A stretch of 64,000 nucleotides of DNA from Acidobacteriaceae bacterium. Its GTDB lineage: Bacteria > Acidobacteriota > Terriglobia > Terriglobales > Acidobacteriaceae. The notes beneath the pieces were generated by a model that was not told the DNA's origin, did no database searches, and saw only the letters and a program-made list of their open reading frames with translations. Position 1 is the stretch's first letter; each line of letters opens with the position of its first letter. Position numbers and translations under genes: made by a program. The stretch is from contig PMHV01000007.1 in the NCBI GenBank assembly GCA_003156805.1, positions 155 to 64,154 on the forward strand, read 5' to 3'. This document shows positions 1 to 8,373 of the stretch, piece after piece.

Positions 1-101
1 CGCTGCGAGCTTCCGGTGAGACCCTGATCCGGAACGCCGGAGCCGCAGCTATTTCCTACCCCGCATTCTTTGAAACACTGGAAGAGTTGGTGGTGCGTTG
101 A
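1..101 (+). CDS. aroA: C-terminal end of probable EPSP synthase (3-phosphoshikimate 1-carboxyvinyltransferase), partial
   Basis: The window opens inside a gene. The frame starting at base 3 stays open for 32 codons to a TGA at 99-101 and ends with the residues ISYPAFFETLEELVVR. A final segment of the form S-Y/F-P-x-F-F-x-x-L is typical of the C-terminus of EPSP synthases, which join shikimate-3-phosphate and PEP in aromatic amino-acid synthesis. Only about 30 residues are visible, so the call rests on this tail alone; the upstream sequence would settle it. Confidence 0.5.
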   Translation, partial: LRASGETLIRNAGAAAISYPAFFETLEELVVR

Positions 102-369
102 TTCGGTCTTTACTTTACTCTTGGGCACTTTTCTCCCGGCGCGGGCGGCGGTCCGCTTTGTGACGGTACGCCTGAGCAGTGTAGTCTTCTGCATCTGCAA
201 TCGTTACCCCCGGACAATCCTTCGGACCGTACGTTGGGACAATGGCCGCAGGTGACCTACCCCTCGTCTGGCCGCAAGATAAAAATAACCTAATCGCCCG
301 AGGATCGCTGTAAGACTGCCCCGGTTCTTCAAAGCGTGTGCTGCCAACTTTGCAGCTGAGGGGATGACC

Positions 370-765
370 ATGCGTTCCAAGTTGTGTTTTTGTATCGTGC
401 TATTGGCTTCACTGGCAATTGCCAAGGAACCGAAACCTTACCAATCCGGCAAGGTGTTGCAGATGGATTCGGTGAAGTGCGGCGCCGACGAAAAAGACAA
501 TCATAAGAAGACACAGGCACTCCTTTGTCAGGAGTATGTGCTGCAAACCGATCACGTGATCTATCACATCCGCCCGAAAGACGAAAAACATCTGGCGCTG
601 TTGCCGGTAGGCGAGCAGGCGCAGTTCCGCATGGAAAAAGACAAGATGGTGCTGAGGGTGGAAGGTCTCGACAATAAGGATCGCGAATACTTCATAGTCT
701 CGATGATGCCAAGGGGCGATAACATGGCCGATGCGGCTACCCCGCGAATGAACCATCTGCAGTAG
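370..765 (+). CDS. small secreted protein of unknown function
   Basis: A 131-residue protein with a short N-terminal signal peptide (hydrophobic stretch CIVLLASLAIA, cleavage likely after AIA) and a charged, Lys/Asp-rich mature part. It holds two cysteines (in VKCGAD and LLCQEY) that could form a disulfide. Two ATGs lie six bases apart (364 and 370). The GAGGGG ribosome-binding site overlaps the first too closely and sits about six bases before the second, so 370 is preferred. No catalytic motif is visible. Short single-domain secreted proteins of this kind are common in Acidobacteria, but I do not recognise a named family. Confidence 0.7.
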   Translation: MRSKLCFCIVLLASLAIAKEPKPYQSGKVLQMDSVKCGADEKDNHKKTQALLCQEYVLQTDHVIYHIRPKDEKHLALLPVGEQAQFRMEKDKMVLRVEGLDNKDREYFIVSMMPRGDNMADAATPRMNHLQ

Positions 766-1081
766 GCCGATGGCAGAAAACTGGACCGCAGCGCGAGGCC
801 ATGGAGTACAAGTTGTGCCCCAGCGCAGATTTCCGGTTGAACCATGCGTCACCGGCCGGCAATCTCCGTAGGCCCCGAAGCAGGAAATCTTCAGCGATCA
901 TGGTCGATCATGGAAGGCACAACAACCTCGGACCCGCTTTCAGACCTCAGTTCCGCCTGCCGCCACGCCGAACGCGGTTTGTGATAGAGTAATTTTCTCT
1001 CAACGAACGATCGGGCCGAATAGGGCCTAAACGACGCGGTCTCGACACTTCGGACTTGCACTCGAGCAAAAGGAGCCTGCC
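766..1081. other. intergenic, no gene seen
   Basis: A 316-base gap between the small secreted protein and the CBS gene. The only visible element is a short direct repeat GATCATGG near 896-915. The AAGGAG ribosome-binding site of the CBS gene lies at its right end. No clear promoter or hairpin is visible. Confidence 0.5.
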
Positions 1082-1492
1082 ATGCCGACCCTCCGTGATC
1101 TCCTAAAAGACCGCAAGGTTTACTCGATTGACGCTGCACGCACGGTTCTGGAGGCCGCGCGCTTCATGATGGAGCACAATATCGGCGCGTTGCCGGTGCT
1201 GCGCAACGGGGAATTGGCGGGAATGTTTTCCGAACGCGATATCATGAACCGCGTAGTAGCCGTGGGCCGCACTCCGGGCACGACTGTGGTCTCTGAAGTG
1301 ATGACCGCCAACCCGCGGGCCGTGGACCTGGATGAGACCATCGAGGAGTGCCTTTTCATTATGCGCGAGTTTGGCTTCCGCCATTTGCCCATTGTGGAAG
1401 GCAAAGAGTTGCGGGGCCTGGTTTCGTTGCGCGACATCCTGATGCGCCAGGCCAGCGAAACCGAGCGGCAATCGCGGCGCGCGGCGTCGTAA
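1082..1492 (+). CDS. CBS-pair domain protein
   Basis: A 136-residue cytoplasmic protein that is essentially one Bateman module. The first CBS motif covers about residues 8-65 (IGALPVLRNGELAGMFSERD) and the second about 70-125 (FRHLPIVEGKELRGLVSLRD). CBS pairs bind adenosine nucleotides or SAM and usually act as energy or metabolite sensors. A stand-alone pair like this probably regulates a partner in trans, which the context does not reveal. The start has a good AAGGAG site seven bases upstream. The gene converges with the next gene, leaving only nine bases between stop codons. Confidence 0.9.
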   Translation: MPTLRDLLKDRKVYSIDAARTVLEAARFMMEHNIGALPVLRNGELAGMFSERDIMNRVVAVGRTPGTTVVSEVMTANPRAVDLDETIEECLFIMREFGFRHLPIVEGKELRGLVSLRDILMRQASETERQSRRAAS

Positions 1493-1501
1493 GGAGCGAT
1501 C

Positions 1502-2293
1502 TCACTCCCGCTTGCGCAGCAGCAGTTCGCCCTGTTTGGGCGGCAGCTTGAAGGGAAACTCGAAGATTTTTCCTTGCAGCGGCAGGCGCAGCACGAACTC
1601 CTCCTGTCGCTTCCAACCGTTGAGCCACTTGCTGTCGGTATTGAAAAAAACCCAGCCACTCACCTCGGGATTGCCGCGGTCGAGACTGGCGGCGCGCAAA
1701 GCGTTTTTGCTGAGGAATTCTATGAGCTCGCTGACCGATTTTTGATAGTCGCGCAGGCGGGCCTCGCGGGAATCTTTTTCTTCAGGATGCCTGGCAACTT
1801 CGCGCGCGGTTGCGTGGTCGAGGGTATCGGCATCGTTCTGAATCTTTTCGGAATAACCGTCGGGGTCGAGGGCGGGTTGCACCACTTTGAAGTGCTTCAT
1901 GAACTGCAGAGTAATGCCGTTGGGATTGGCATCCAGCGCGCCCGGGCCATTGTAACGAAGAGTGAGCAGCACGCCGAAGATGGGCTCGATGCGATGATGG
2001 ATGATCTGTACCTCGCGCGCGTCGACGGCGAGGACAATGCCTGTGTCGCCGGACCAAAGTCCGTAGCGATACTTGCCATCGTCGCCGCGGGAAAAGGTGC
2101 ATCCGGGAAGATCTTCGCTCCAGCGGACGACGGGCGGCGCGGGTTTATTTTTGCCTGGCGCAGCCCAAACTGGTGCAGGCCAAACTCGCACAACCCAGGC
2201 CGGCACAGTCTGGGGCGACGGCGACGAGCAGAGGGCGCAGGCGCACACCAGAAGTGCGAGAGAGGAACATGCGGAATTCCGAAACCGCCGCAT
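1502..2293 (-). CDS. secreted protein of unknown function
   Basis: A 263-residue protein starting with MRRFRNSACSSLALLVCACALC, a clear signal peptide, then a Pro/Ala-rich linker and a globular part with WSEDLPGCTFSRGDDGKYRYGLW. The reading frame is open much further upstream, but that part lies over the neighbouring gene. The ATG at 2293 sits 14 bases after the stop of the upstream gene on the same strand, and the signal peptide begins there. The C-terminal half is rich in charged and aromatic residues (ELIEFLSKNALRAASLDRGN). No known catalytic motif is seen. It is probably co-transcribed with the upstream secreted protein. Confidence 0.65.
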   Translation of the reverse strand: MRRFRNSACSSLALLVCACALCSSPSPQTVPAWVVRVWPAPVWAAPGKNKPAPPVVRWSEDLPGCTFSRGDDGKYRYGLWSGDTGIVLAVDAREVQIIHHRIEPIFGVLLTLRYNGPGALDANPNGITLQFMKHFKVVQPALDPDGYSEKIQNDADTLDHATAREVARHPEEKDSREARLRDYQKSVSELIEFLSKNALRAASLDRGNPEVSGWVFFNTDSKWLNGWKRQEEFVLRLPLQGKIFEFPFKLPPKQGELLLRKRE

Positions 2294-2307
2294 GAGTTGA
2301 GGACCGG

Positions 2308-3324
2308 TCAGTCGCTCACCGAGAGAGTGATTGTTGTTGCCGCGGTATTGCCGCTGTTGCTCGGCCCCAGACCGCTCTGATCCACCCCGGTGAGCGTAAA
2401 TGTGTAGGTGTTTTTGGGGGTGGTTCCGGAGGTGGTGGTGGTGCTGGTGCCGGTGTAGTTGGGTCTGCCGCAGCCGGGCACCAGCAAAATCGCGCTCGCG
2501 ATGCCCATCAGAAGGAGCCAGCTCAGCAGTCTGCGATGGCAGGGCCGGGCCGAGTGCCATGCAGCCGAGCCCCATGCAGCGGAGCCCAATCCGATCAGCG
2601 CCAGGCCAGGTACAGCCAGAAACAGTGCATAGAAGATGCGCGGCGTCCGCAGGTTTTTCGTGGTGGGCGGAGCCGAGCCCGTTGTGGTGATAGTGAGTGT
2701 AGAGGCGCCCACAGCAGTACCTGAGACGCTCACCGTGGCTGGACTGAATGAACATATAGGAGACGGCACGGCTGCCGGACTTATGCTGCTGCAGATCAAG
2801 GTCACGTTACCCACATAGTTGTTGATGGGACTCAGCGTGATTACAGCGGTAGCACCGCTGCCGGCCGCGACCGTGGCCGGACTGATGGCGGTGGTCACGT
2901 TCAAGGTGTAATCCGGAGTTACCGCCAGTACCGTCAGATTCAGAGTGACGGTGTGCGTATTGACGCCCGATGTGCCGGTTACGGTGACGGTATAGGGCTG
3001 CGGGGCGGCCGAAGATGTCGAAACCGTCAACGTGGGGTTGGCCGGGGCGCTTACCGAGGTGGGCAGGGAGCAGGTGGGGCCGTCCGTTTGCTGCGGTAAA
3101 ACCGAGCAGGAAAGATCAACCGTGGGGCCGCTCACCGCGTTCAGAGGCTGCACGGAAATCGTGGAAAGCGCGGACACTCCAGGATCCACCGATGAGGGCT
3201 GGAGCGGCGTCGCCGAGAGCATGAAATCCGCCTGCCCATGCGCAAGAGATTCGCAGATGGGCAAGAAAAGACAGAGCAGCAACCCGAAGGTGGTGGCACG
3301 CAGAATTCGCTGGGGATTGAACAT
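2308..3324 (-). CDS. secreted Ig-like repeat protein with C-terminal membrane hairpin
   Basis: A 338-residue Ser/Thr/Val-rich protein. A signal peptide (residues 1-32) is followed by two beta-sandwich-like repeats with recurring PYTVTVTGTSG and TLTITTTGSA phrases, typical of bacterial Ig-like folds. A tail then carries a hydrophobic segment (IFYALFLAVPGLALIGLG), a basic stretch, a second hydrophobic segment ending LVPGCG, a Thr-rich linker and a last beta-strand domain. The same tail plan closes the next gene upstream. The likely location is the cell envelope or outside the cell. No enzymatic motif is seen. Confidence 0.7.
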   Translation of the reverse strand: MFNPQRILRATTFGLLLCLFLPICESLAHGQADFMLSATPLQPSSVDPGVSALSTISVQPLNAVSGPTVDLSCSVLPQQTDGPTCSLPTSVSAPANPTLTVSTSSAAPQPYTVTVTGTSGVNTHTVTLNLTVLAVTPDYTLNVTTAISPATVAAGSGATAVITLSPINNYVGNVTLICSSISPAAVPSPICSFSPATVSVSGTAVGASTLTITTTGSAPPTTKNLRTPRIFYALFLAVPGLALIGLGSAAWGSAAWHSARPCHRRLLSWLLLMGIASAILLVPGCGRPNYTGTSTTTTSGTTPKNTYTFTLTGVDQSGLGPSNSGNTAATTITLSVSD

Positions 3325-3664
3325 GAGCTGGTATGGACTAACTTACCTTCGATTCCTCCAACCGCGCAAACGCTGCCTGAACCGCTGAGAAAGATTCCGA
3401 CCGCGGCTTGAGATGGACCTTGAGATGGGCATGGGTTCGCACACAGATTTTATACGACGAACTGTTTATACGGCGAATCGATTCCGGCATTTCAGAGCAG
3501 AATGGCTCACAGAAATCATGATTCCTGCAAATCATGACTCACTAAATCGTGATTCCTACAAATCTTAGACTACGGTTGGCAGTTGCGCCAATGGAGGCAA
3601 GAGTTACGCCAAAAAGACTGCGGCCATCCCAGGATGCGAGGCGGCCGCGATGTTCCATTCCAGC
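3325..3664. other. intergenic region upstream of the Ig-like secreted protein
   Basis: About 340 bases between two minus-strand genes. Apart from the paired repeat at 3513-3564 (listed separately) it shows no gene and no clear terminator. It should hold the promoter of the gene starting at 3324. Confidence 0.5.
3513..3564. repeat. paired 21-base direct repeat, possible operator
   Basis: Two near-identical copies of AAATCRTGATTCCTRCAAAT, at 3513-3533 and 3544-3564, start 31 bases apart, about three helical turns. Each contains AATCATGATT or a one-base variant; the first is a perfect palindrome. The pair lies about 190 bases upstream of the gene starting at 3324. The spacing and symmetry suggest a protein-binding site; its regulator is unknown. 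Confidence 0.35.
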
Positions 3665-6643
3665 TTAGTTGACGGTGAGAGTTACCGGTGGGGCAGAGTG
3701 CGTTGTGGTGTTCGGATCGGAGCCGGTTCCAGTGACGGTGACGGTGTACGGTCCCGCCGGCGTACAGCCGGTGCAGGAGCTTCCCCCCCCACCGCCGCTG
3801 CTGCTACTGCTGCTGCTGCAGGCCGGCAACAAGAACAAGGCAGCCATTACCGCAGTGATGATAAAGAAGCCCAAGAGCCGCTTGCGGCGTGAGCGGGCAG
3901 AACTGAAGCCCATCCCCATCAGCGACATGCCAACGATTGGCAGCCACATCGCATAGAAGATGTTGGAGCGGCGAAACAGCGCGCTGCTTGTGCCGGTGGT
4001 TGTGATGGTCATGGTCGCCATGTTGCTGGCTAGCGTACCAACCGAGCACTGGGGCGCTGGAGTTCCACTGCCGGATACCGAGCACGAGAGAGCTATCGCG
4101 CTGCTATATCCGTTCAGAGGCGTCACCGTGACCGTTGAGCTAGAAGTGCCGCCGGGAGTTACTGAGGCCGGGTTCGGCGCGCTGGCGGAAATGGTGAAAT
4201 CCGGTGCTGTGGCTTGCGTGTAGGCCGCGATAAAAGCTTCGGGGCAGGGAACGGTGGGGACAGTGGTGTCGGTTGAGCTGAAGCAGGTGCCGCCGCCGTA
4301 GGTGGTATCCAGTGCACTCTTGGTCGGGAAAAGCGCGGTCGAGCCGTTTCCCGAGTCCGTGTCGCCGGTCACGTAGATGTTTTCCGTGGAGGCATCCAGA
4401 GCGATGCTGCCGCCGAGTTGATCCTCGTCGCCGCCGCCGCCCAGATAAGTTGAAAACAGCGCTGTATTCTGGGTGGGACTCAGCACGCTGACGAAAGCAT
4501 CGGTGCTTCCGGCAAGAGCTGCCTGAGTGGGGTTCACGGTGGGGAAGTTGGAGGAACTGGTCTGGCCCGTGATGTAGATGTTTGCCGGGCTCGAACTGTC
4601 GAGGGCGATGGCGAGGCCGAGGTCGGTGCCGCTGCCGCCCAGGAATGTGGCGTAGGTTGCGCCGCCCGCTGCGGCGCCGCCCGCCGGGTTCAGTTCAACC
4701 ACAAAGGCGTTCTGCGTACCCGCCAGGGTTTTTTGGTAAGGCGTGCCACTGCCAAGCGGGAAATCGGAGGACTGGGTCAGGCCTGTGATGAACGCATCGC
4801 CGCTGGAATCAGCTGTGATTGCCATGGCGAAGTCGACGTTGTTCCCACCGTAATAAGTCAGATAGGTGTAGTCGGAGAGATTGGCTTTGATAGCGGCTAT
4901 GAAGGCGTCGTCTTTATAAATGTCGCCGACGAGATTGCACTGTCCGTCGGTACCGCACTGGGGCTGTAGCGCGTTTACCACGTGCAGATCAGTGGAGATG
5001 GTCTCGCCGGAAACATAAATGTTGCCGCTGCCATCGAGGGCAACGCCGGTTGCCAAATCGAGACCGCTGCCGCCGATGTAGCTCAACAGATCGTATGCAG
5101 TGCCGCTGGAGTTGAGCTTCACGATGTAACCGTCGCCGGCGCCACTCCCGGATCCCAGATTGATGGCGCCTCCATATGGCAAGGGATTGACGACGCCTGA
5201 TGTGCCCACAACCGGAGATCCAAGGTCGGCGGAGAAAGTCTCTCCGACGACGTAGACGTTATGGCTGCTATCGACTGCGACCGCCAAGCCGGAATCGCTG
5301 GCGCTACCGGCGATGTAGGTGGCCCATCCGCCGGTCAGCGACCCAGCCAAGGTCAGTTTCGCGGCAAAAGCATCATTGTTGCCATCAGCGACTCCGCCTT
5401 CGAAGGTGGTTTGCACAGTTCCGGCCGTAACCGGGAAATCAGGCGACTCGGTGGTGCCGCTAACGTAGATTCCGGTGCTGTCGATCGCGATTCCACCGGG
5501 GAAATCATCGCCGCTTCCGCCGAACTCAGTCGTGAATTGCAGCGCGCCTGCGGGGCTGATTTTGGTTACGAAGACATCGGAGCTGCCGTTGTCTGCGGGT
5601 GTAGCAAATCCGGGGATAGAGACGGAGTCGGTCGCCCCGGCTACGAACTCGTTTCCGCTTCCATCCACCGCGATGCCCAGGCCGTAATCTTCGAAGTCTC
5701 CGCTGGAATGCCCGAAATACGTGGAATAAGTCACAGTCGGATCAATGACGAGCTGACGGCTATGGTCATAAGGGCCAACCGCGAAGGCCACTTCTTTTGC
5801 GTTCTTCAACACGAAACGCGCTTGCACGTTCTGCCGGACGCCATCTTTCTCCTGGAAAGCGACGGGCCTATGCATCTCGACGGGGCCTGCCACCGTGTTC
5901 AGAATAAGGTCGCCGGCGGCATTGGTGGTCATCTTGTCCGCACCCTGGAAGCCAAGCGCGATGGATTTGGTTTCCACACCGGGGCTTACCAGGTAATCGA
6001 ATTCCAAGTGCTGGCCGGCTCCGTGAAAGGCAAGATCGACGCCGGGGTAAAGATTGCGATAGAGGACTTCTCCGAACAAAGGGATGTTGGAGTGCCACTT
6101 CGAGGGATCTCTGCCGATAAAGTAGTTCACTTTGCCTGCCTGCGGACTCTGCGCAACGAACTGTGTTCCCGGCCGCGCCCCCAGCAAATTCATGCGGAGA
6201 ACCGCGACCGAGGCCGCCTTGTTCTCAGACTGCTGGCGCTTGCGCAGCATGCTCATGACCTTGGACGGGCCGAGGCGCTTGTCCATCATCATGCGCCGCA
6301 CGCCGGAGTCTGCGCCGCGAGTGTGCATCGTCAGGATGACCGAGGCCGGCGTCAGATATAGCTTGTAGCCGTTGCCCCGCGCCAAATATTTCACCTCCGG
6401 ATCGCTCTGGCCTTGATTCGGTTCGAAGGCCAGGGGAAGGGCAGCATACGTGGCTCGAACGCGTTGCTGTGCGGCGGGCGAGACGACACCCGCCTGCGAT
6501 GACGCGGCGGCAGGTACGTTGGCCGCCGCGGAACGTACGCTTCCGCGATGCAGGGCCGGCGAAAGCGCAAGCACAGCCAAGGCAATGACGCCGGCAAGGG
6601 CGACCAGGCAAACAGCAGAGACCCCTCTACGGGCAGTGGACAC
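3665..6643 (-). CDS. SBBP-repeat beta-propeller protein with Ig-like tail
   Basis: A 992-residue secreted protein. GTG start with AGGAGG seven bases upstream, then a signal segment (residues 10-30). Residues about 65-300 form the N-terminal domain that usually precedes SBBP repeats (LAFEPNQGQSDPEVKYLARG, later NYFIGRDPSKWHSNIPLFG). Residues about 305-810 hold many SBBP repeats of the type TYFGHSSGDFEDYGLGIAVD and YLTYYGGNNVDFAMAI, which build beta-propellers. An Ig-like domain (SASAPNPASVTPGGTSSSTV) follows, then two membrane segments around a basic loop, an LLPACSSS motif and a Ser/Gly linker with a final beta-strand unit. Probably a surface or exported binding protein; ligand unknown. Confidence 0.85.
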   Translation of the reverse strand: MSTARRGVSAVCLVALAGVIALAVLALSPALHRGSVRSAAANVPAAASSQAGVVSPAAQQRVRATYAALPLAFEPNQGQSDPEVKYLARGNGYKLYLTPASVILTMHTRGADSGVRRMMMDKRLGPSKVMSMLRKRQQSENKAASVAVLRMNLLGARPGTQFVAQSPQAGKVNYFIGRDPSKWHSNIPLFGEVLYRNLYPGVDLAFHGAGQHLEFDYLVSPGVETKSIALGFQGADKMTTNAAGDLILNTVAGPVEMHRPVAFQEKDGVRQNVQARFVLKNAKEVAFAVGPYDHSRQLVIDPTVTYSTYFGHSSGDFEDYGLGIAVDGSGNEFVAGATDSVSIPGFATPADNGSSDVFVTKISPAGALQFTTEFGGSGDDFPGGIAIDSTGIYVSGTTESPDFPVTAGTVQTTFEGGVADGNNDAFAAKLTLAGSLTGGWATYIAGSASDSGLAVAVDSSHNVYVVGETFSADLGSPVVGTSGVVNPLPYGGAINLGSGSGAGDGYIVKLNSSGTAYDLLSYIGGSGLDLATGVALDGSGNIYVSGETISTDLHVVNALQPQCGTDGQCNLVGDIYKDDAFIAAIKANLSDYTYLTYYGGNNVDFAMAITADSSGDAFITGLTQSSDFPLGSGTPYQKTLAGTQNAFVVELNPAGGAAAGGATYATFLGGSGTDLGLAIALDSSSPANIYITGQTSSSNFPTVNPTQAALAGSTDAFVSVLSPTQNTALFSTYLGGGGDEDQLGGSIALDASTENIYVTGDTDSGNGSTALFPTKSALDTTYGGGTCFSSTDTTVPTVPCPEAFIAAYTQATAPDFTISASAPNPASVTPGGTSSSTVTVTPLNGYSSAIALSCSVSGSGTPAPQCSVGTLASNMATMTITTTGTSSALFRRSNIFYAMWLPIVGMSLMGMGFSSARSRRKRLLGFFIITAVMAALFLLPACSSSSSSSGGGGGSSCTGCTPAGPYTVTVTGTGSDPNTTTHSAPPVTLTVN

Positions 6644-7015
6644 GAGATTCCTCCTGTGATGACACCATGAACCCGACTCAGTGAAAAAGCACTCGGCAGC
6701 CGGTAAGATTACTCACATAAGCCGTGCGCAGACTAGCGAGCCGTAAGGTTGCGAATTTAAGCAGCTTACGGGCGAGTATGGCGCGCAAGCCAAAGCTTGT
6801 CAACGCGCCAAGATAGCAATCTGGGTAACCGTCAGCCAAGTTACCAAAGTTCTTAACGCGCCGTTTCGGGGTCTTTCGTTCGGTTTCTCCCGCGGGATTC
6901 CAATCCCGCTGGATGCAAACTACTTGGTCCGAAACTGGAGCGGGATCAAGAGCTTCCCGCCCAGGGACGAGGGAAGCCGCAGAAAACAAAAAAGTGTATC
7001 ACCGCTCGTCTTGCA
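6644..7015. other. intergenic, no gene seen
   Basis: A 372-base stretch between the TPR gene (ends at 7016) and the SBBP gene start. It contains the AGGAGG site of the SBBP gene at its left edge. I find no coding frame, hairpin or repeat I can defend; it presumably carries the SBBP promoter. Confidence 0.45.
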
Positions 7016-8263
7016 TCACTGCTCATCTTGCGTCAATTCGGGCGATGGCACGGTTCCCGTCTCCACTTGCTTCTGCCGTTCCGTCCGGCGTTCGTTGTCG
7101 ATGCGCACCGCTGCTTCAAGTTCCTTCTTACCTTCCTCTTTACGGCCAAGATGAATCAGGATCTGGCCGCGCACATAATGGAGGTCAGTACGCTGCGGAT
7201 CAAGCTGAACGGCCGCGTCAATCGCGCGGAGTGCCTGGGAATATTTCTGTTCCCGTTGATAAGCCTTTGCCAGGCCGAGCCATGAATTCAGCAGGCGCGA
7301 ATTACGGCGCAGGGCCTCGCGATAATTTGTTTCTGCGTGCTCATCCTGCTGCAGCAGTGAGTAAACATCGCCCAGTTCGTCGTAGTTGAGGGCCAGGTCA
7401 GGCTCTACGGCCGCATCCTTCAGGAATTCGTCGCGTGCCTGTTCGTAATCCTGTTTCTTCAAATACGCGAGTCCAAGGTTGAAATGCACAAAGGGTAGCT
7501 TGGGATCCGCCTGTGCCGCCGCCTGGAAATCGTCCAATGCCAGATCGTACTGCTCGAGGTTCAAGTGGGCCTTGCCCATGAAAAGATGAAACTCGGGCGA
7601 GCCCTCGCCAACTCTCACCAGTTGTGTGGTGGCTTTCTCATCCAGTTCCTTTTTCCCGGCGCGGTGGGCCGCGATCGAGAGCACATACAAATAATTCAAC
7701 TGGGTGTTTTCCTGCGTCCAGAGCCGCTCCAGTGTGTTGGCGGCGTCGGCCCAGCGGTCAGCGAAGAAATAGCAGAGGCCCAGCAGATGGCGCGCCTGCA
7801 AGGACTGGGGCTGGTCGCGCACGACCGATTCAAATGGAGGTATTGCTTTGAGATATTCGCTCTGCCGGTAGTAGGCAAGGCCAATATTCAAGCGGATGCC
7901 TGGAACTTGCGGCAGCAGGCGATCAGCCTTGTGCAGCATCTCCAGCGCCTTGGCCCACTGCTTGCGCCGCATGTAGACCACCCCTAGATTCGCATAGGCT
8001 CCGGCCAGTTGAGGATTCACCGCCAGCACCTGGCGGAACGCCCGCTCCGCCGCATCCAGTTGGCCGCGGTTCAGCGCGTCTTGTCCGTGCTGGAAAAGCC
8101 GCGCGGGATCGGTTTCCGCAGCATCGCCGGACGAGGCTGGTGGCGAGGCATTTCGGGTGCTTCCTGCAGCGACAGACGAGGAGGTTTGTGGCGAAATTGC
8201 CGCGCCTGAGCCGGTCAGCAGAGACAACGCCAGAAATCCCGAGATGGTTCTCACGCTTGACAC
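7016..8263 (-). CDS. secreted or periplasmic TPR protein
   Basis: A 415-residue protein with a signal peptide (VRTISGFLALSLLTGSGAA) and about nine tetratricopeptide repeats. Examples are ARLFQHGQDALNRGQLDAAE, AGAYANLGVVYMRRKQWAKA and HFNLGLAYLKKQDYEQARDE. TPRs form superhelical scaffolds for protein-protein contacts. The frame is open to an ATG at 8350, but that would leave only 23 bases to the divergent lacI-type start. The GTG at 8263 places the signal peptide at the N-terminus and leaves about 110 bases for divergent promoters, so it is preferred. The C-terminal 25 residues are charged and probably disordered. Confidence 0.8.
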   Translation of the reverse strand: MSSVRTISGFLALSLLTGSGAAISPQTSSSVAAGSTRNASPPASSGDAAETDPARLFQHGQDALNRGQLDAAERAFRQVLAVNPQLAGAYANLGVVYMRRKQWAKALEMLHKADRLLPQVPGIRLNIGLAYYRQSEYLKAIPPFESVVRDQPQSLQARHLLGLCYFFADRWADAANTLERLWTQENTQLNYLYVLSIAAHRAGKKELDEKATTQLVRVGEGSPEFHLFMGKAHLNLEQYDLALDDFQAAAQADPKLPFVHFNLGLAYLKKQDYEQARDEFLKDAAVEPDLALNYDELGDVYSLLQQDEHAETNYREALRRNSRLLNSWLGLAKAYQREQKYSQALRAIDAAVQLDPQRTDLHYVRGQILIHLGRKEEGKKELEAAVRIDNERRTERQKQVETGTVPSPELTQDEQ

Positions 8264-8373
8264 CCGGTTTACTCTCTGCTGTAGTGTCCGCCAGCCTTGC
8301 TGCGAATTCAAGCGGGCGAGGATTTGTACCGGACTGAACTCCCGTGACACGCTGTTGCAGGGAGACTTTTTCG

